Shown: one piece after another, positions 25,406 through 35,420 of the stretch
How the letters are laid out: every line of letters starts with the position of its first letter
Position numbering within the stretch: the first letter of the stretch is position 1
Assembly (NCBI GenBank): GCA_947054085.1
Contig: CAMRVD010000004.1
Coordinates: 1 to 44,041, forward strand
From: an uncultured Clostridia bacterium
Lineage (GTDB): Bacteria; Bacillota; Clostridia; Christensenellales; UBA1242
Length of the DNA: 44,041 nucleotides
Reading direction: 5' to 3'
Translations under genes and position numbers: made by a program
The notes under the pieces: generated by a model
What the model was told of the DNA's origin: nothing
The model's input: the letters and a program-made list of their open reading frames with translations, nothing else
Databases searched by the model: none

Positions 25406-26723
25406 TTTGGCTTTCCTCCACAGTTATTTGTTTAAAGCCAAATGGCTCTCCTTGCTTTTTGTTAGACTTATTAAAAATACTAACAAACCATGGCAAAAGT
25501 ACAATATTGGTAATGGCTCCAAGAAGCGAACATACAAACAATATTAAATTTACCGAAACTAAATTTTTAATTATACCAGAAAGCAACGCAAAAATAACAA
25601 TTAGTATGCTACTAGTTACAATCATAGCAGATCTGGCCTTTTTTGTACCTGCTAGTATGCTTGCATCTATAGTTTTACCGGCTTTATATTCTTCGCTAAT
25701 TCTGGACATATAACCAATAGTTCCAGTAAAAATCAAACTAATTCCAACAATAAATGCTAGTAAACTAGAAAGGTTAATTTCTATTACATTTACGCCAGCA
25801 AAAATCCAAAAGGCAATAATTGCATCTAACAAAAATGCAGGCATTAAAAGTAATGCAACAACTTTAAACTTAAATGCAATAAAGGCAAAACCAGCAATAA
25901 TAACTGTTACAACCAAAGCTACAAGCAACCAAAATAGTATATTATAACCTTCTGTAGTAGAAAGTCCTAAGTGGCTAGTCATTGTATTGATTACAGCAGT
26001 ATCTGCATTTAAATCTACTTTTATAGAACCAAATTTTGCTTTGTAATAAAAGTCTTTTGCCGAACTATAGTCAGTAATAGAAAGTTGCATTTGCGAGTAG
26101 TCTTGCACGTTAGAAGCATCAAAACTTGTTTGCAAGTTTTTACCCATATAAACATATATGGTAGAACTAGCAGCACAAAGCTCTTTAAACTTTACTTCGC
26201 CCTCTTTATTAAAATTGATTGTTAAAAAGGTAGTGCCGTTATAATCACCTACACTCATTTTATCGATATGGTCTTTAGCAGATACTAATTTGTAGTCTGT
26301 GCCAGACGATGCCGACCTAAACTCGAAAGCTCCAACTGCAACGCTAGATAGTGCCGAATGAGCCGATGCAAATCCATTAACATTAGTAGTAGGATAACCA
26401 ATTTCTACCCTAATTTTTTTGCCATCTATGCTTAGTACTTTGCTAGACTGGTAGCCTTGCTCAGCTAGTGTTTGTTTGATTGTTTCCATGCTGCTGGTAA
26501 TATCAGCCTTAGAAGCTTCGCCTTTTATATCGTACTCGGCATATAGTCCGCTATAAACCTCGCTAGATACATTAATCGAGCCCCAAACACCAGTATAAAG
26601 GGTGCTTCCAAACTGCATAGGAACAAAAGTAAATATTGTCCCAAGAACAATAATTACCGACAAAACAGCAATCAAAATTAATTTATTACTCTGTTTACCT
26701 TTTTTACCTTTTCTAGTCCTCAT
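25398..26723 (-). CDS. secD: Divergent SecD-like protein-export subunit
   Basis: 441 residues from the ATG at 26723, which has AAGGAA nine bases upstream. The frame stays open to an ATG at 26765, but that codon lies upstream of the predicted transcription start and is not used. There is one N-terminal helix, a large external domain (about 45-270) and five C-terminal helices with ISEEYKAGKTIDASILAG, the counterpart of the SecD loop RIREE...G. The usual GLDLxGG start of the external domain and the AVDAN motif in TM4 are absent; the TM4 region reads GISLIFTGTIGYMSRISEE. It overlaps secF and has its own promoter. Confidence 0.85.
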   Translation of the reverse strand: MRTRKGKKGKQSNKLILIAVLSVIIVLGTIFTFVPMQFGSTLYTGVWGSINVSSEVYSGLYAEYDIKGEASKADITSSMETIKQTLAEQGYQSSKVLSIDGKKIRVEIGYPTTNVNGFASAHSALSSVAVGAFEFRSASSGTDYKLVSAKDHIDKMSVGDYNGTTFLTINFNKEGEVKFKELCAASSTIYVYMGKNLQTSFDASNVQDYSQMQLSITDYSSAKDFYYKAKFGSIKVDLNADTAVINTMTSHLGLSTTEGYNILFWLLVALVVTVIIAGFAFIAFKFKVVALLLMPAFLLDAIIAFWIFAGVNVIEINLSSLLAFIVGISLIFTGTIGYMSRISEEYKAGKTIDASILAGTKKARSAMIVTSSILIVIFALLSGIIKNLVSVNLILFVCSLLGAITNIVLLPWFVSIFNKSNKKQGEPFGFKQITVEESQND

Positions 26724-26756
26724 TTTGTTGTTCCTTAATTTATATTGTACTGTTTT

Positions 26757-26785
26757 AGTATACATTAAGCATAACTAAAGGTCAA
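26757..26785 (-). promoter_or_regulatory. secDF promoter
   Basis: Minus-strand TTGACC (26780-26785) and TATACT (26757-26762), 17-bp spacing. The expected start at about 26750 lies inside the extended open frame of secD and supports the later ATG. Confidence 0.85.
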
Positions 26786-26847
26786 TCTTTTTATAAAATT
26801 TTAATAAAATACAATTACATAATTATTAAAAATATTGCCAAAAAGAA

Positions 26848-26878
26848 TAAAAAAATAGCAAACCAGTAAAGGTTTGCC
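26848..26878 (-). terminator. Intrinsic terminator upstream of secDF
   Basis: Minus-strand arms GCAAACC and GGTTTGC (26871-26877 and 26858-26864), followed by an A and seven Ts. It ends the yajC transcription unit. Confidence 0.88.
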
Positions 26879-26982
26879 ATAAATTTAGATTAATTTTAAA
26901 ATTTATTGTCATTCCGAGCATCAGCAAGCAGTTTATGTTAATGCGTAAAAATGTGCTTGAAATTTTATCCTTATTAACTTTG

Positions 26983-27399
26983 TTATACTTTAGATTTTTT
27001 GTTTACTCTTATAACTCCAATAACTCCAGCTATTATCATACCAAATACATAATCTAAAATTAAACCAACACTTAAGTTAAATGAAGTGCTAAGCAAGCTA
27101 AAAATTACAAATGCAAGGGTAATGTAACTGGCAGCAAAAATTAGACCTTTTTTTAGCCCACCTACTTTGTTTTTTGTAAAAATTAGCGTTCCTACGGCAA
27201 TAGAAATTCCTTTAATAACTAAATTTACAGGTGCAATAACGCGGTCGTTTAAATTTGCCATTTTTATTATAAGTGCAAAAATAATTATACAAACAAATGT
27301 AATGATCAGCGAAATAATTAATGCTTTTACAAACAAAAACGCATCGTTATTTGTATTTATTTTGGTTTTTTTTGCAGTTTTAGCAATAGATTTACTCAT
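26983..27399 (-). CDS. TIGR04086/YrzE-type small membrane protein
   Basis: 138 residues with a basic N-terminus and four hydrophobic segments (about 24-48, 56-75, 82-103 and 110-131). Size, topology and the position beside yajC and secDF match the TIGR04086 (YrzE-like) family of Clostridia. Its function is unknown. The ATG follows AGGAG. It appears co-transcribed with yajC (about 160-base gap), and a terminator follows about 100 bases later. A role in membrane protein export is suggested only by its neighbours. Confidence 0.7.
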   Translation of the reverse strand: MSKSIAKTAKKTKINTNNDAFLFVKALIISLIITFVCIIIFALIIKMANLNDRVIAPVNLVIKGISIAVGTLIFTKNKVGGLKKGLIFAASYITLAFVIFSLLSTSFNLSVGLILDYVFGMIIAGVIGVIRVNKKSKV

Positions 27400-27560
27400 A
27401 GATAAACTCCTTATGCTAAAAGTTATGCTGCAAAAAAGATTATTAGAACAATTTGTTATTTTTTAATTTAAATTTTACTGCTTATTACTATAACCCCAAA
27501 AAACTAAACATTTTTTGAAAATTATACAACTATAAGCAACAAAACATATTAAAGATTAAA

Positions 27561-28088
27561 TTATCTTACACGATAATTTGACTTTTTAGTTTTGGTTGAA
27601 GTTTTGCTAGTATCAGATTTTTTTTCTTTAGTTTCAGCATTATTTGTAGATTCTACTTTTTGCTCTATAGCTTCGGCATCTTTTTCTAATTCTGCTAGTT
27701 TTTCTTCTTTTTCTTCTAACTTATCTTGCCCAGTAACCACATCTTCTACAGGTTTTTCTGCTGGTTTATTAGATCCCTTTAGTACAGTTGCAACACTAGC
27801 CATGTCGAACTCCATGCTAGTTTTAGAATTTTTTGCACCAGTTTCTACAATAATGGTTTTGTAGCCGTCTTTGTCATTAATTTTAGTAATTCTACCAATT
27901 ACGCCACCAACAGTACGAATGGTATCCCCAACTCGGACACTGTTTATCATTTGATTGTATTCCTTTACGCGTTTGCGGTTGGTAATGCTTGGAACAATTA
28001 GCATTATAAGAACTAGTCCAATTAAAATTACATAAATCCACCAAGTGTTTGCTGGTGTCGCTGCCCCGTTTAATAAAAAGTTTGTCAT
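27561..28088 (-). CDS. yajC: Preprotein translocase auxiliary subunit YajC, with long tail
   Basis: 175 residues. One membrane helix (about 16-36) is followed by the conserved YajC core (YNQMINSVRVGDTIRTVGG, VGRI-like strands and a VET loop, to about residue 105). Typical YajC proteins are 85-110 residues; here about 70 extra residues rich in Glu, Lys, Ser and Thr form a charged, probably disordered or helical tail. YajC associates with SecDF. The ATG follows AAGGAG. The gene has its own promoter and precedes the small membrane protein and secDF. Confidence 0.92.
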   Translation of the reverse strand: MTNFLLNGAATPANTWWIYVILIGLVLIMLIVPSITNRKRVKEYNQMINSVRVGDTIRTVGGVIGRITKINDKDGYKTIIVETGAKNSKTSMEFDMASVATVLKGSNKPAEKPVEDVVTGQDKLEEKEEKLAELEKDAEAIEQKVESTNNAETKEKKSDTSKTSTKTKKSNYRVR

Positions 28089-28116
28089 AAATTTCTCCTT
28101 GTGTTAAGATAGTTGT

Positions 28117-28145
28117 AGTTTAACAAAATTATTTTTAACATGCAA
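28117..28145 (-). promoter_or_regulatory. yajC promoter
   Basis: Minus-strand TTGCAT (28140-28145) and TAAACT (28117-28122), 17-bp spacing, about 20 bases before the ribosome binding site. Confidence 0.7.
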
Positions 28146-28353
28146 CAAAAAAACACATTTGTTTTATATATTTTTATGCTGCTAAAATAAATTTTGTTTA
28201 AAATAAGCACGAATTTTGCCTAAAAATAAGCTTAAATTTATTGATTTTTAATAATTTTTAGCATGACTAAAACCATATTTGCAATAAATTGTTTACAATA
28301 TCAGTAATACGCAAATTAACAATCGATAAGTAATACTTTGTTTTAATAAAAGA

Positions 28354-29493
<1,140 letters not shown>

Positions 29494-29539
29494 TTATTAT
29501 CTATTTAGTTGTTATTTTAATAACTTTGTTATTAATGGT

Positions 29540-29561
29540 GTATTATGTCTGACATAATATC
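29540..29561 (+). repeat. Dispersed palindromic 22-mer, copy C
   Basis: GTATTATGTCT followed by GACATAATATC, located six bases after the methyltransferase stop codon. As a minus-strand hairpin it has an 8-bp stem but no T run, so it is a weak terminator at best. AT-rich GTTATT/AATAAC inverted repeats (29510-29536) lie between it and tgt. Confidence 0.6.
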
Positions 29562-29566
29562 TTTAT

Positions 29567-30358
29567 TTATTGCTTTTGACAAATAAATAACATGTGATTT
29601 GCTAGTCCATGCATATCTTCCCTTTCACAGGTTGCAAGATGATATTGTTTTAGGTATTCAAAGTCTTGGTCGTCCATGTTAAAATTTGTTGTATTTTCGT
29701 ACATTTGTAATATTGAATCTGCAGAAACAAATCTTAATGGCTTAACACGATAGTTATTGAATAGTTTAATAAAATTTTCTTTATTAAACGAAACAAAGTT
29801 ATCTTTTGCACGTTGCTTTAAACTAAAGTCGGAGTTAAATTCTTCTTTAACTTCTTTCATATTTCCGTTCCAACCCGAGTTAAATACCATAGATCCGTCT
29901 GTTAAATATGCAAACATTAATATTCCGTCTTTTTTACAAACACGCAATGCTTCCTCAATTGCACGCAGTTGATCTTTTTTGCTATACAGATGATACATTG
30001 GTCCAAGGACAAGAACTATATCAAAGGAACTATCCTTAATCATGGATAAATCGAGAGCATCTCCCTCGAATGCTTTTAAATTTTTAATCCCTTTAGCATT
30101 TTCTTTTAATATTTTAACATTAATGGGGACTAATTCTACTGCCGTAACATTATATCCTTCTTTAGCAAGTTCGATAGAATATTTGCCTGTGCCTGCCCCA
30201 ATTTCTAATATAGAATCACTTTGTTTTGCATATTTATCTATATATGTTTTTGTTGTAAAATACTCTAATTGTCCATGGCGGCTTTTTATTAATCTGTTAT
30301 CTTCTCTTCCGTTGTCATATATTTTTAACACTGAATTTTTATGTTTGTTTTGATACAT
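29567..30358 (-). CDS. Class I SAM-dependent methyltransferase of unknown substrate
   Basis: 263 residues. The SAM-binding motif I is ILEIGAGTGKYSIELA (about residues 55-70), followed by the acidic end of strand 2 (VTAVELVP), the motif II region AFEGDALDLSM and VLVLGPMYHLYSKKDQL, typical of Methyltransf_11/25-type small-molecule or protein methyltransferases. No RNA-binding domain is seen. The ATG follows AAGAGG. It starts 25 bases after queA and is read in the same direction, so it belongs to the ruvB-queA-tgt unit, where it is not normally found. Substrate unknown; a link to queuosine is not supported by motif. Confidence 0.85.
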   Translation of the reverse strand: MYQNKHKNSVLKIYDNGREDNRLIKSRHGQLEYFTTKTYIDKYAKQSDSILEIGAGTGKYSIELAKEGYNVTAVELVPINVKILKENAKGIKNLKAFEGDALDLSMIKDSSFDIVLVLGPMYHLYSKKDQLRAIEEALRVCKKDGILMFAYLTDGSMVFNSGWNGNMKEVKEEFNSDFSLKQRAKDNFVSFNKENFIKLFNNYRVKPLRFVSADSILQMYENTTNFNMDDQDFEYLKQYHLATCEREDMHGLANHMLFICQKQ

Positions 30359-30383
30359 TTATTTAACCTCTTATAATTAATCT

Positions 30384-31412
30384 TTATTCTATAAACATGC
30401 TGTCGCCAAAACTGAAAAAGCGATATTTTTCTTTAACTGCAGTGTTGTAAATTTCTAAAGTTTTTTCGCGGCTGCCAATAAATGCCGAAACTAGCATTAT
30501 AAGTGTACTTTCGGGCAAATGAAAATTTGTAATAATGGCATCTACAAATTTAAACTTAACACCGGGGTAAATAAATATGCTGGTATCTTTGCTACCGGCA
30601 TGCAAAACACCTTTTTCGTCTGCCATACTTTCTAGCGTCCGCACACTGGTAGTTCCTACCGCAATGATGCGTTTGTCCTGCTGTTTTGCGTTGTTTAGCA
30701 TATCTGCAGTTTGCTCACTTATACAAATATGCTCGCTGTGCATAACATGAGTTTCTACATTTTCTACCATAACAGGTCTAAATGTACCAAGCCCAACATC
30801 TAGTGTAACCTCGGCTATTTGCACGCCTTTAGCCTTAATTTTATCAAGCAACTGCGTAGTAAAATGCAAGCCTGCTGTTGGTGCAGCACTAGAACCTTCT
30901 ACTTTGTTATAAACCGTTTGATAGCGATCTTTATTCTTTAATTTTTCTTTAATATAAGGCGGAAGTGGCATTTCGCCAAGCTTATCTAGCTGCTCTTCTA
31001 GCGTGCCATTGTTTACATTAAATTTAACAACTCTGCCTCCAATTTCGGGTAGGTCGCCAGTAATCTCGCAAGATAAATCTTCGCTAAAATGCAAAGTTGT
31101 TCCAACTGGTGCCTTTTTTGCTGGTTTAAGTAGTGCCTCGTAAGTGTTAAGCTCTAGCCTTTTGAGTAGCAACAGCTCTATTTTTGCACCTGTAGGCTTA
31201 TAGCCAAAAATGCGGGCTGGAATAACGCGTGTATTGTTTACAACGAGTACATCGTTAGGAGTAAGTAAGTCTAAAATATCCCTAAAAACCTTATGAGTTA
31301 TTGTATCGTTTTTGCGATTGTACACCAAAAGACGGGAACTATCCCTTGGTTCTACTGGCGACTGTGCAATCAGTTCTTGTGGTAAATTATAGTAAAAATC
31401 ACTGGTTTTCAT
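30384..31412 (-). CDS. queA: S-adenosylmethionine:tRNA ribosyltransferase-isomerase
   Basis: 342-residue QueA, which converts preQ1 on tRNA to epoxyqueuosine using the ribosyl part of SAM. Family blocks are clear: YNLPQELIAQSPVEPRDSSR at the start, VVNNTRVIPARI, GSSAAPTAGLHFT and VTLDVGLGTFRPV, with FHLPESTLIMLVSAF near the end. Full length. The ATG follows AGGAT. It lies nine bases after ruvB and is part of the conserved ruvAB-queA-tgt cluster. Confidence 0.98.
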   Translation of the reverse strand: MKTSDFYYNLPQELIAQSPVEPRDSSRLLVYNRKNDTITHKVFRDILDLLTPNDVLVVNNTRVIPARIFGYKPTGAKIELLLLKRLELNTYEALLKPAKKAPVGTTLHFSEDLSCEITGDLPEIGGRVVKFNVNNGTLEEQLDKLGEMPLPPYIKEKLKNKDRYQTVYNKVEGSSAAPTAGLHFTTQLLDKIKAKGVQIAEVTLDVGLGTFRPVMVENVETHVMHSEHICISEQTADMLNNAKQQDKRIIAVGTTSVRTLESMADEKGVLHAGSKDTSIFIYPGVKFKFVDAIITNFHLPESTLIMLVSAFIGSREKTLEIYNTAVKEKYRFFSFGDSMFIE

Positions 31413-31421
31413 GTTGTTATC

Positions 31422-32444
31422 CTAATTGTCCATAAACGGAATACCTAGGTGCTTGTACGCAGGCTCTAAGGCTATTCTACCCCTAGGTGTGCGACTAATA
31501 AAGCCAAGTTGTAGTAGATATGGCTCGTAAACGTCCTCTATAGTGCCCGCCTCTTCGCCGGTAGCGGCACTTAATGTATCTAGCCCAACGGGTTTTCCAT
31601 TAAATTTTTGTATCATAGTGGTAAGAAGTCTTCTGTCGATTAAGTCCAGCCCTAGTTCATCTATATCCATTTTTTTAAGGGCTAGTTTGGTTATGTCCAA
31701 AGTAATTTTGCCTTGACCTAGTACATCGGCGTAATCGCGTACACGCTTTAATAGCCTATTTATAATACGCGGTGTTCCACGGCTACGGCTTGCGATTTCT
31801 TTTGCTGATTGATCGTCTATCTCTATGCCCAAAATATTTGCCGAGCGTTTGCCAATTGTTGCAAGTTCTTCGGTAGAATATAATTCTAGCCTACACAAGA
31901 CTCCAAAACGATCACGCAGTGGGCTCGCAAGCATGCCAGCCTTGGTTGTAGCACCAATTAATGTAAACTTTGGCAAATTTATTCGCATACTGCGTGCAGA
32001 TGGGCCCTTACCTATCATAAAGTCTAGAGCAAAGTCTTCCATTGCTGGATACAAAATTTCTTCTACATTATGATTAAGGCGATGTATTTCGTCTATAAAA
32101 AGCACATCGTTAGGGCTAAGATTAGTTAGCAGAGCTACAAGGTCTGATGGCTTTTCTATAGCTGGGCCACTGGTAATTTTTATTGAAACACCAAGTTCGC
32201 TTGCAATAACGCTAGCAAGCGTGGTTTTACCAAGCCCCGGAGGTCCATACAAAAGACAATGATCAAGTGCTTCCCCACGCTTTTTAGACGCGGTAATGTA
32301 AACCATCAAGTTCTCTTTAACTTGCTTTTGACCAACATATTCGCTCATAACTTTTGGCCGCAATACATTTTCTACAACCTCGTCCTCGTCTATTTTAGAG
32401 CTTGTTATAAATCGCTCGTCAAATTCTTCTTCGTTATAACTCAT
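31422..32444 (-). CDS. ruvB: Holliday junction branch migration ATPase RuvB
   Basis: 340-residue AAA+ motor that, with RuvA, drives branch migration of Holliday junctions. Walker A is GPPGLGKTT (67-75), Walker B is [10 protein letters not shown] (about 113-122), sensor 1 is IGATTKAG and the arginine-finger region is LRDRFG. The C-terminal winged helix (ending [17 protein letters not shown]) binds DNA. Full length, with ATG behind AAGGAAT. It is separated from ruvA by about 100 bases that contain an imperfect AT-rich hairpin but no terminator. Confidence 0.98.
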   Translation of the reverse strand: MSYNEEEFDERFITSSKIDEDEVVENVLRPKVMSEYVGQKQVKENLMVYITASKKRGEALDHCLLYGPPGLGKTTLASVIASELGVSIKITSGPAIEKPSDLVALLTNLSPNDVLFIDEIHRLNHNVEEILYPAMEDFALDFMIGKGPSARSMRINLPKFTLIGATTKAGMLASPLRDRFGVLCRLELYSTEELATIGKRSANILGIEIDDQSAKEIASRSRGTPRIINRLLKRVRDYADVLGQGKITLDITKLALKKMDIDELGLDLIDRRLLTTMIQKFNGKPVGLDTLSAATGEEAGTIEDVYEPYLLQLGFISRTPRGRIALEPAYKHLGIPFMDN

Positions 32445-32546
32445 ACAAAATTCCTTATTTTATTTAAATAACTTTACTTTATAAATGCTATTACTTTAAA
32501 TTTTTACTAATAGTAAAATTTTTATGCGATACTAAAACACAGCAGT

Positions 32547-33143
32547 TTATAACTTAGCTAATGCAAGCTTTACTAACTGCTCGGCAGATAGTCCTTCTTT
32601 GTATACAAGTTTTACAGCCTCGCTTGCATCAGTTTTGTTTACACCTAGCAGCACTAGGGTTTCTACCGCATCAGTAGCTTCGCTGCTGGCAGCTACTACC
32701 ACATTTGTTCCGCTAGCTAAGTTTGTGCCATCTCCAGCGTTTATGCCAAGCTTATCTTTAAGCTCCAAGATAATGCGTTCTGCCGTTTTTTTGCCAAGGC
32801 CTTTAATGCTAGAAAGAAGTTTTACATTGCCACTAGATATTGCCATAGCTAAGTTTTGACTACTCATGCCGCTAAGTATGCTCATAGCACCCTTTGGCCC
32901 AACACCAGATACCGATATTAAGTGCAAAAAGAGCGACTTTTCGCTTTGATTTTCGAACCCAAAAAGACGCATTTCGTCCTCGCGAACATAAAGATAAGTT
33001 AAAAGCGTTACAGCTTCTTTTTTTTGCGACAAATTATACACAGTGTTAGAGCTAGCTGTTACCTCAAAGGCAACCGTGTCATTACTTATTGCCACGGTGT
33101 TTTCGTCTATTATGGTTGGTTTGCCGGTTACTGAATATATCAT
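32547..33143 (-). CDS. ruvA: Holliday junction binding protein RuvA
   Basis: 198-residue RuvA, the tetramer that clamps the four-way junction and loads RuvB. An N-terminal OB fold (1-65) is followed by tandem helix-hairpin-helix motifs (VSGVGPKGAMSILSG and IKGLGKKTAERIILELKDK) and a flexible C-terminal RuvB-binding domain (from about 150). The ATG follows AAAGGA. The 260-base gap to ruvC holds a TATAAT about 60 bases before the start but no good -35, and a single LexA half-site (CGAAC) near 33250; no terminator is clear there. Confidence 0.96.
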   Translation of the reverse strand: MIYSVTGKPTIIDENTVAISNDTVAFEVTASSNTVYNLSQKKEAVTLLTYLYVREDEMRLFGFENQSEKSLFLHLISVSGVGPKGAMSILSGMSSQNLAMAISSGNVKLLSSIKGLGKKTAERIILELKDKLGINAGDGTNLASGTNVVVAASSEATDAVETLVLLGVNKTDASEAVKLVYKEGLSAEQLVKLALAKL

Positions 33144-33403
33144 AATTATTTCCTTTTTTTTGTAATTAGGCAGATAGTGTTGTTACTTTGCCGTTTGCAT
33201 TATAAGTAAATTATGCAAAATATATAATAAAATTTTTTTGCAGATGTTCGATTACTCTCAGATGATAAATTTTGCTGCAGTTTGCGTAATTGCTTTTGTT
33301 AGGCAAAGCAAATTAGATAAAGTGCGAACCTGCGATTTTAATTGTTGTAAATGAGCAGTGGCAAAAGGCTAATTTGCAAAACATAACTCAAAAAGAACGC
33401 AAC

Positions 33404-33901
33404 CTATTTAATTGTAGTATCTACAAGCCGTATATTAGTTTGGGCGTGCGTAAGTGCTGCGGCTAGTGCATCGGCGGCGTCGTCTGGCTTTGGTATGCTT
33501 TTTAACCCCAGCATCATCATTGTCATGTATTGTACTTGATGCTTTACAGCTCTGCCGTTGCCAGTTAATGCTTGCTTTATTTGAAGCGGCGTGTATTCGT
33601 ATAATGCTTTTACTTTTTTTATAGCGGTAGCAAGTATTACCCCACGGGCTTCTGCCACCATTATGCCGGTTGTAATGTTTGTATTAAAAAACAGCTCTTC
33701 CACACTTATAGCATCGGGCTTAAACTTGTCTATAAGTGCGTTTACGCCATCTGCGATTACCTCTAGTCTATACGGAAATTTCATTTCTTTAGGGGTAGTT
33801 ATTGCTCCGTAGTCTAAAATTCTGCACTTTCCGCGGCTGTCCTTTTCTATAACTCCCCAGCCTACTATTGCATAGCCCGGGTCAAAGCCCAAAATTATCA
33901 T
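33404..33901 (-). CDS. ruvC: Holliday junction resolvase RuvC
   Basis: 165-residue dimeric endonuclease that cuts Holliday junctions. RNase H-like active-site acidic residues are in place: D7 (GFDPG), the SVEELFF pair around 68-69, and the PDDAADALAAALTH block at 139-152. Full length. The ATG follows AAGGAG. It is the first gene of the ruvC-ruvA-ruvB series, with the terminator of the upstream glycosyltransferase gene ahead of it. Confidence 0.97.
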   Translation of the reverse strand: MIILGFDPGYAIVGWGVIEKDSRGKCRILDYGAITTPKEMKFPYRLEVIADGVNALIDKFKPDAISVEELFFNTNITTGIMVAEARGVILATAIKKVKALYEYTPLQIKQALTGNGRAVKHQVQYMTMMMLGLKSIPKPDDAADALAAALTHAQTNIRLVDTTIK

Positions 33902-33971
33902 AAAATCTCCTTACAATATTACAAGATATATAATAAAGCAAACGACACCCAAAAGTCAAACATATGTTTAG

Positions 33972-34001
33972 CAAAATAAAAGTGGATATATATAATCCAC
34001 T
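33972..34001 (-). terminator. Intrinsic terminator of the glycosyltransferase gene
   Basis: Minus-strand arms AGTGGAT and ATCCACT (33995-34001 and 33981-33987), followed by TTTATTTTG. It lies about 80 bases after the stop codon. Confidence 0.85.
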
Positions 34002-34081
34002 ATTTTAATAAAGCTTTATAATAAAAACTAAAAAATAATTATTCGCTTAAAAGCTTTTTGCATTATAGTGATAAAAATCCA

Positions 34082-35356
34082 CTATTTAACTTTTTTCTTT
34101 TGGTTATGCTCTACCTTTGTCCATTTAACATCTTTGATAAAAAAGGATTTTATATAGATTTGTACATAGGACAAAAAGTAAATAGGAACGGTAAAAAATG
34201 CTTGTAAACGTTGCTTAAAAGACAGCCCTAGCTTTTGTTTGTCGGTTACTATTGCAAAAAGTGACCAAAAAGCTAGTACAAAATATATAGCGGCAAGAGT
34301 TATAGCAAATCCGATTAGCGGCCAAATATAAAAGCTGTTTCCAAGCAGTGCAAGTACAATTGCCATTACACCAGAATACAAAGCAAAAATTCCAGATGAG
34401 ACAACAATAATTATTGGTGCTAACAGCGGAAAAAGTTTGTCGAACTTATATATGCCAGTTACATACTTACACTTTGTTTTTGCAAAGGTTGGCTTGTACT
34501 TTACATTAACACTATTATGACCTTTTATCCACCTTAATCTTTGATTTACGCTTTGCTTATATGTTTTTGGTTGTTCGTCGTATGCTAATGCATATTCGTA
34601 ATAAAAAGTTTTAAAATTATTTATATCGCAAATAAAAGCTAGTTCTACATCTTCCGTAAGGCTAGTAAGCGGCCAATCGTAGCCAAAAAAGTCCTCTATT
34701 ATGCTTCTACTTATAAGCAACGGACTACCTTGAACATTGATATTCGCACCATTTTCCGACCTACATTTGTTGTTTAATGTATTAAGATATGTCCATGTAA
34801 GTGTACTTCCGCAATTTATCCAATTTCCAGAAGGTTGTTTGTTAAGTCTGCCACCTAAAACCAAATCCTTTCCGGAGCAAAGTGCATTGTGCATAAGTTC
34901 TATAAAATCAGGATTAAGTACATTATCAGCATCTAAAATAAAGTAGCCATCGTAAGACAAGCCCCTATTTTTAATTTCCTTTATCATAAGCTGAAGGGTT
35001 GCACCCTTGCTGCCAACTTTGTGTGGCAAAGTGTAGCACGATGTATTAGCATATTTTTTGCAAATATCTATAGTTGGGTCGGTGCTGTCTGCAACAATAA
35101 CAAAGGTTTGTAAATTGTCCTTGTTGTAGGTTTGAATACTTATGCTATCTAGTAGGTCTGCAATAACCTTGCTTTCGTCCCTAGCGGGTATAAGCACTGC
35201 ATATTTTTTATTTTGCTCGGCAGCAGGAAGCACTTTTTGTTTACGCTTTCCATACTTCCAAAAATGAAATTTATAACAGTAAAGTAGAATTCCTAATACA
35301 AGAATACACGCATAAACGCAAGCCGAAATTTGATAAAAATCCATATTTATTTCCAT
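34082..35356 (-). CDS. Membrane-bound family 2 glycosyltransferase
   Basis: 424-residue processive-type GT2 enzyme related to cellulose and hyaluronan synthases. An N-terminal helix (about 10-28) is followed by the GT-A domain with the nucleotide-sugar site (VLIPARDES), DAD at 142-144 (LDADN), TEDVEL at 234-239 and QRLRW at 272-276, then three or four C-terminal helices. This D, DxD, TED, QxxRW set is the full catalytic signature. The acceptor and sugar are unknown; a cell-surface polysaccharide is likely. Two starts are possible: the ATG at 35356 has only AGAG two bases upstream, whereas the ATG four codons later (35344) has GGA seven bases upstream. It is not part of the usual yebC-ruvC neighbourhood. 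Confidence 0.88.
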   Translation of the reverse strand: MEINMDFYQISACVYACILVLGILLYCYKFHFWKYGKRKQKVLPAAEQNKKYAVLIPARDESKVIADLLDSISIQTYNKDNLQTFVIVADSTDPTIDICKKYANTSCYTLPHKVGSKGATLQLMIKEIKNRGLSYDGYFILDADNVLNPDFIELMHNALCSGKDLVLGGRLNKQPSGNWINCGSTLTWTYLNTLNNKCRSENGANINVQGSPLLISRSIIEDFFGYDWPLTSLTEDVELAFICDINNFKTFYYEYALAYDEQPKTYKQSVNQRLRWIKGHNSVNVKYKPTFAKTKCKYVTGIYKFDKLFPLLAPIIIVVSSGIFALYSGVMAIVLALLGNSFYIWPLIGFAITLAAIYFVLAFWSLFAIVTDKQKLGLSFKQRLQAFFTVPIYFLSYVQIYIKSFFIKDVKWTKVEHNQKKKVK

Positions 35357-35395
35357 ATCTCTTTTAAATAATCTAAAAACTAATTATTTATTAAT

Positions 35396-35414
35396 AATAC
35401 CCCATATGGGTATT
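35396..35414. terminator. Weak hairpin after degV
   Basis: Perfect 7-bp arms AATACCC and GGGTATT with loop CATAT, seven bases after the degV stop. On the minus strand it is followed by ATTAATAAAT, not a clean T run, so termination would be inefficient and would allow read-through into the glycosyltransferase gene. Confidence 0.45.
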
Positions 35415-35420
35415 GATAAA

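Noticed and set aside
26723-26765. Start of secD at the upstream ATG
   Set aside because: That codon lies upstream of the predicted transcription start and lacks a ribosome binding site; the ATG at 26723 has AAGGAA.
33144-33403. Small Cys-containing frame and regulatory RNA between ruvC and ruvA
   Set aside because: The frame is about 23 codons with a poor ribosome binding site, and no clear helix set or terminator was found.
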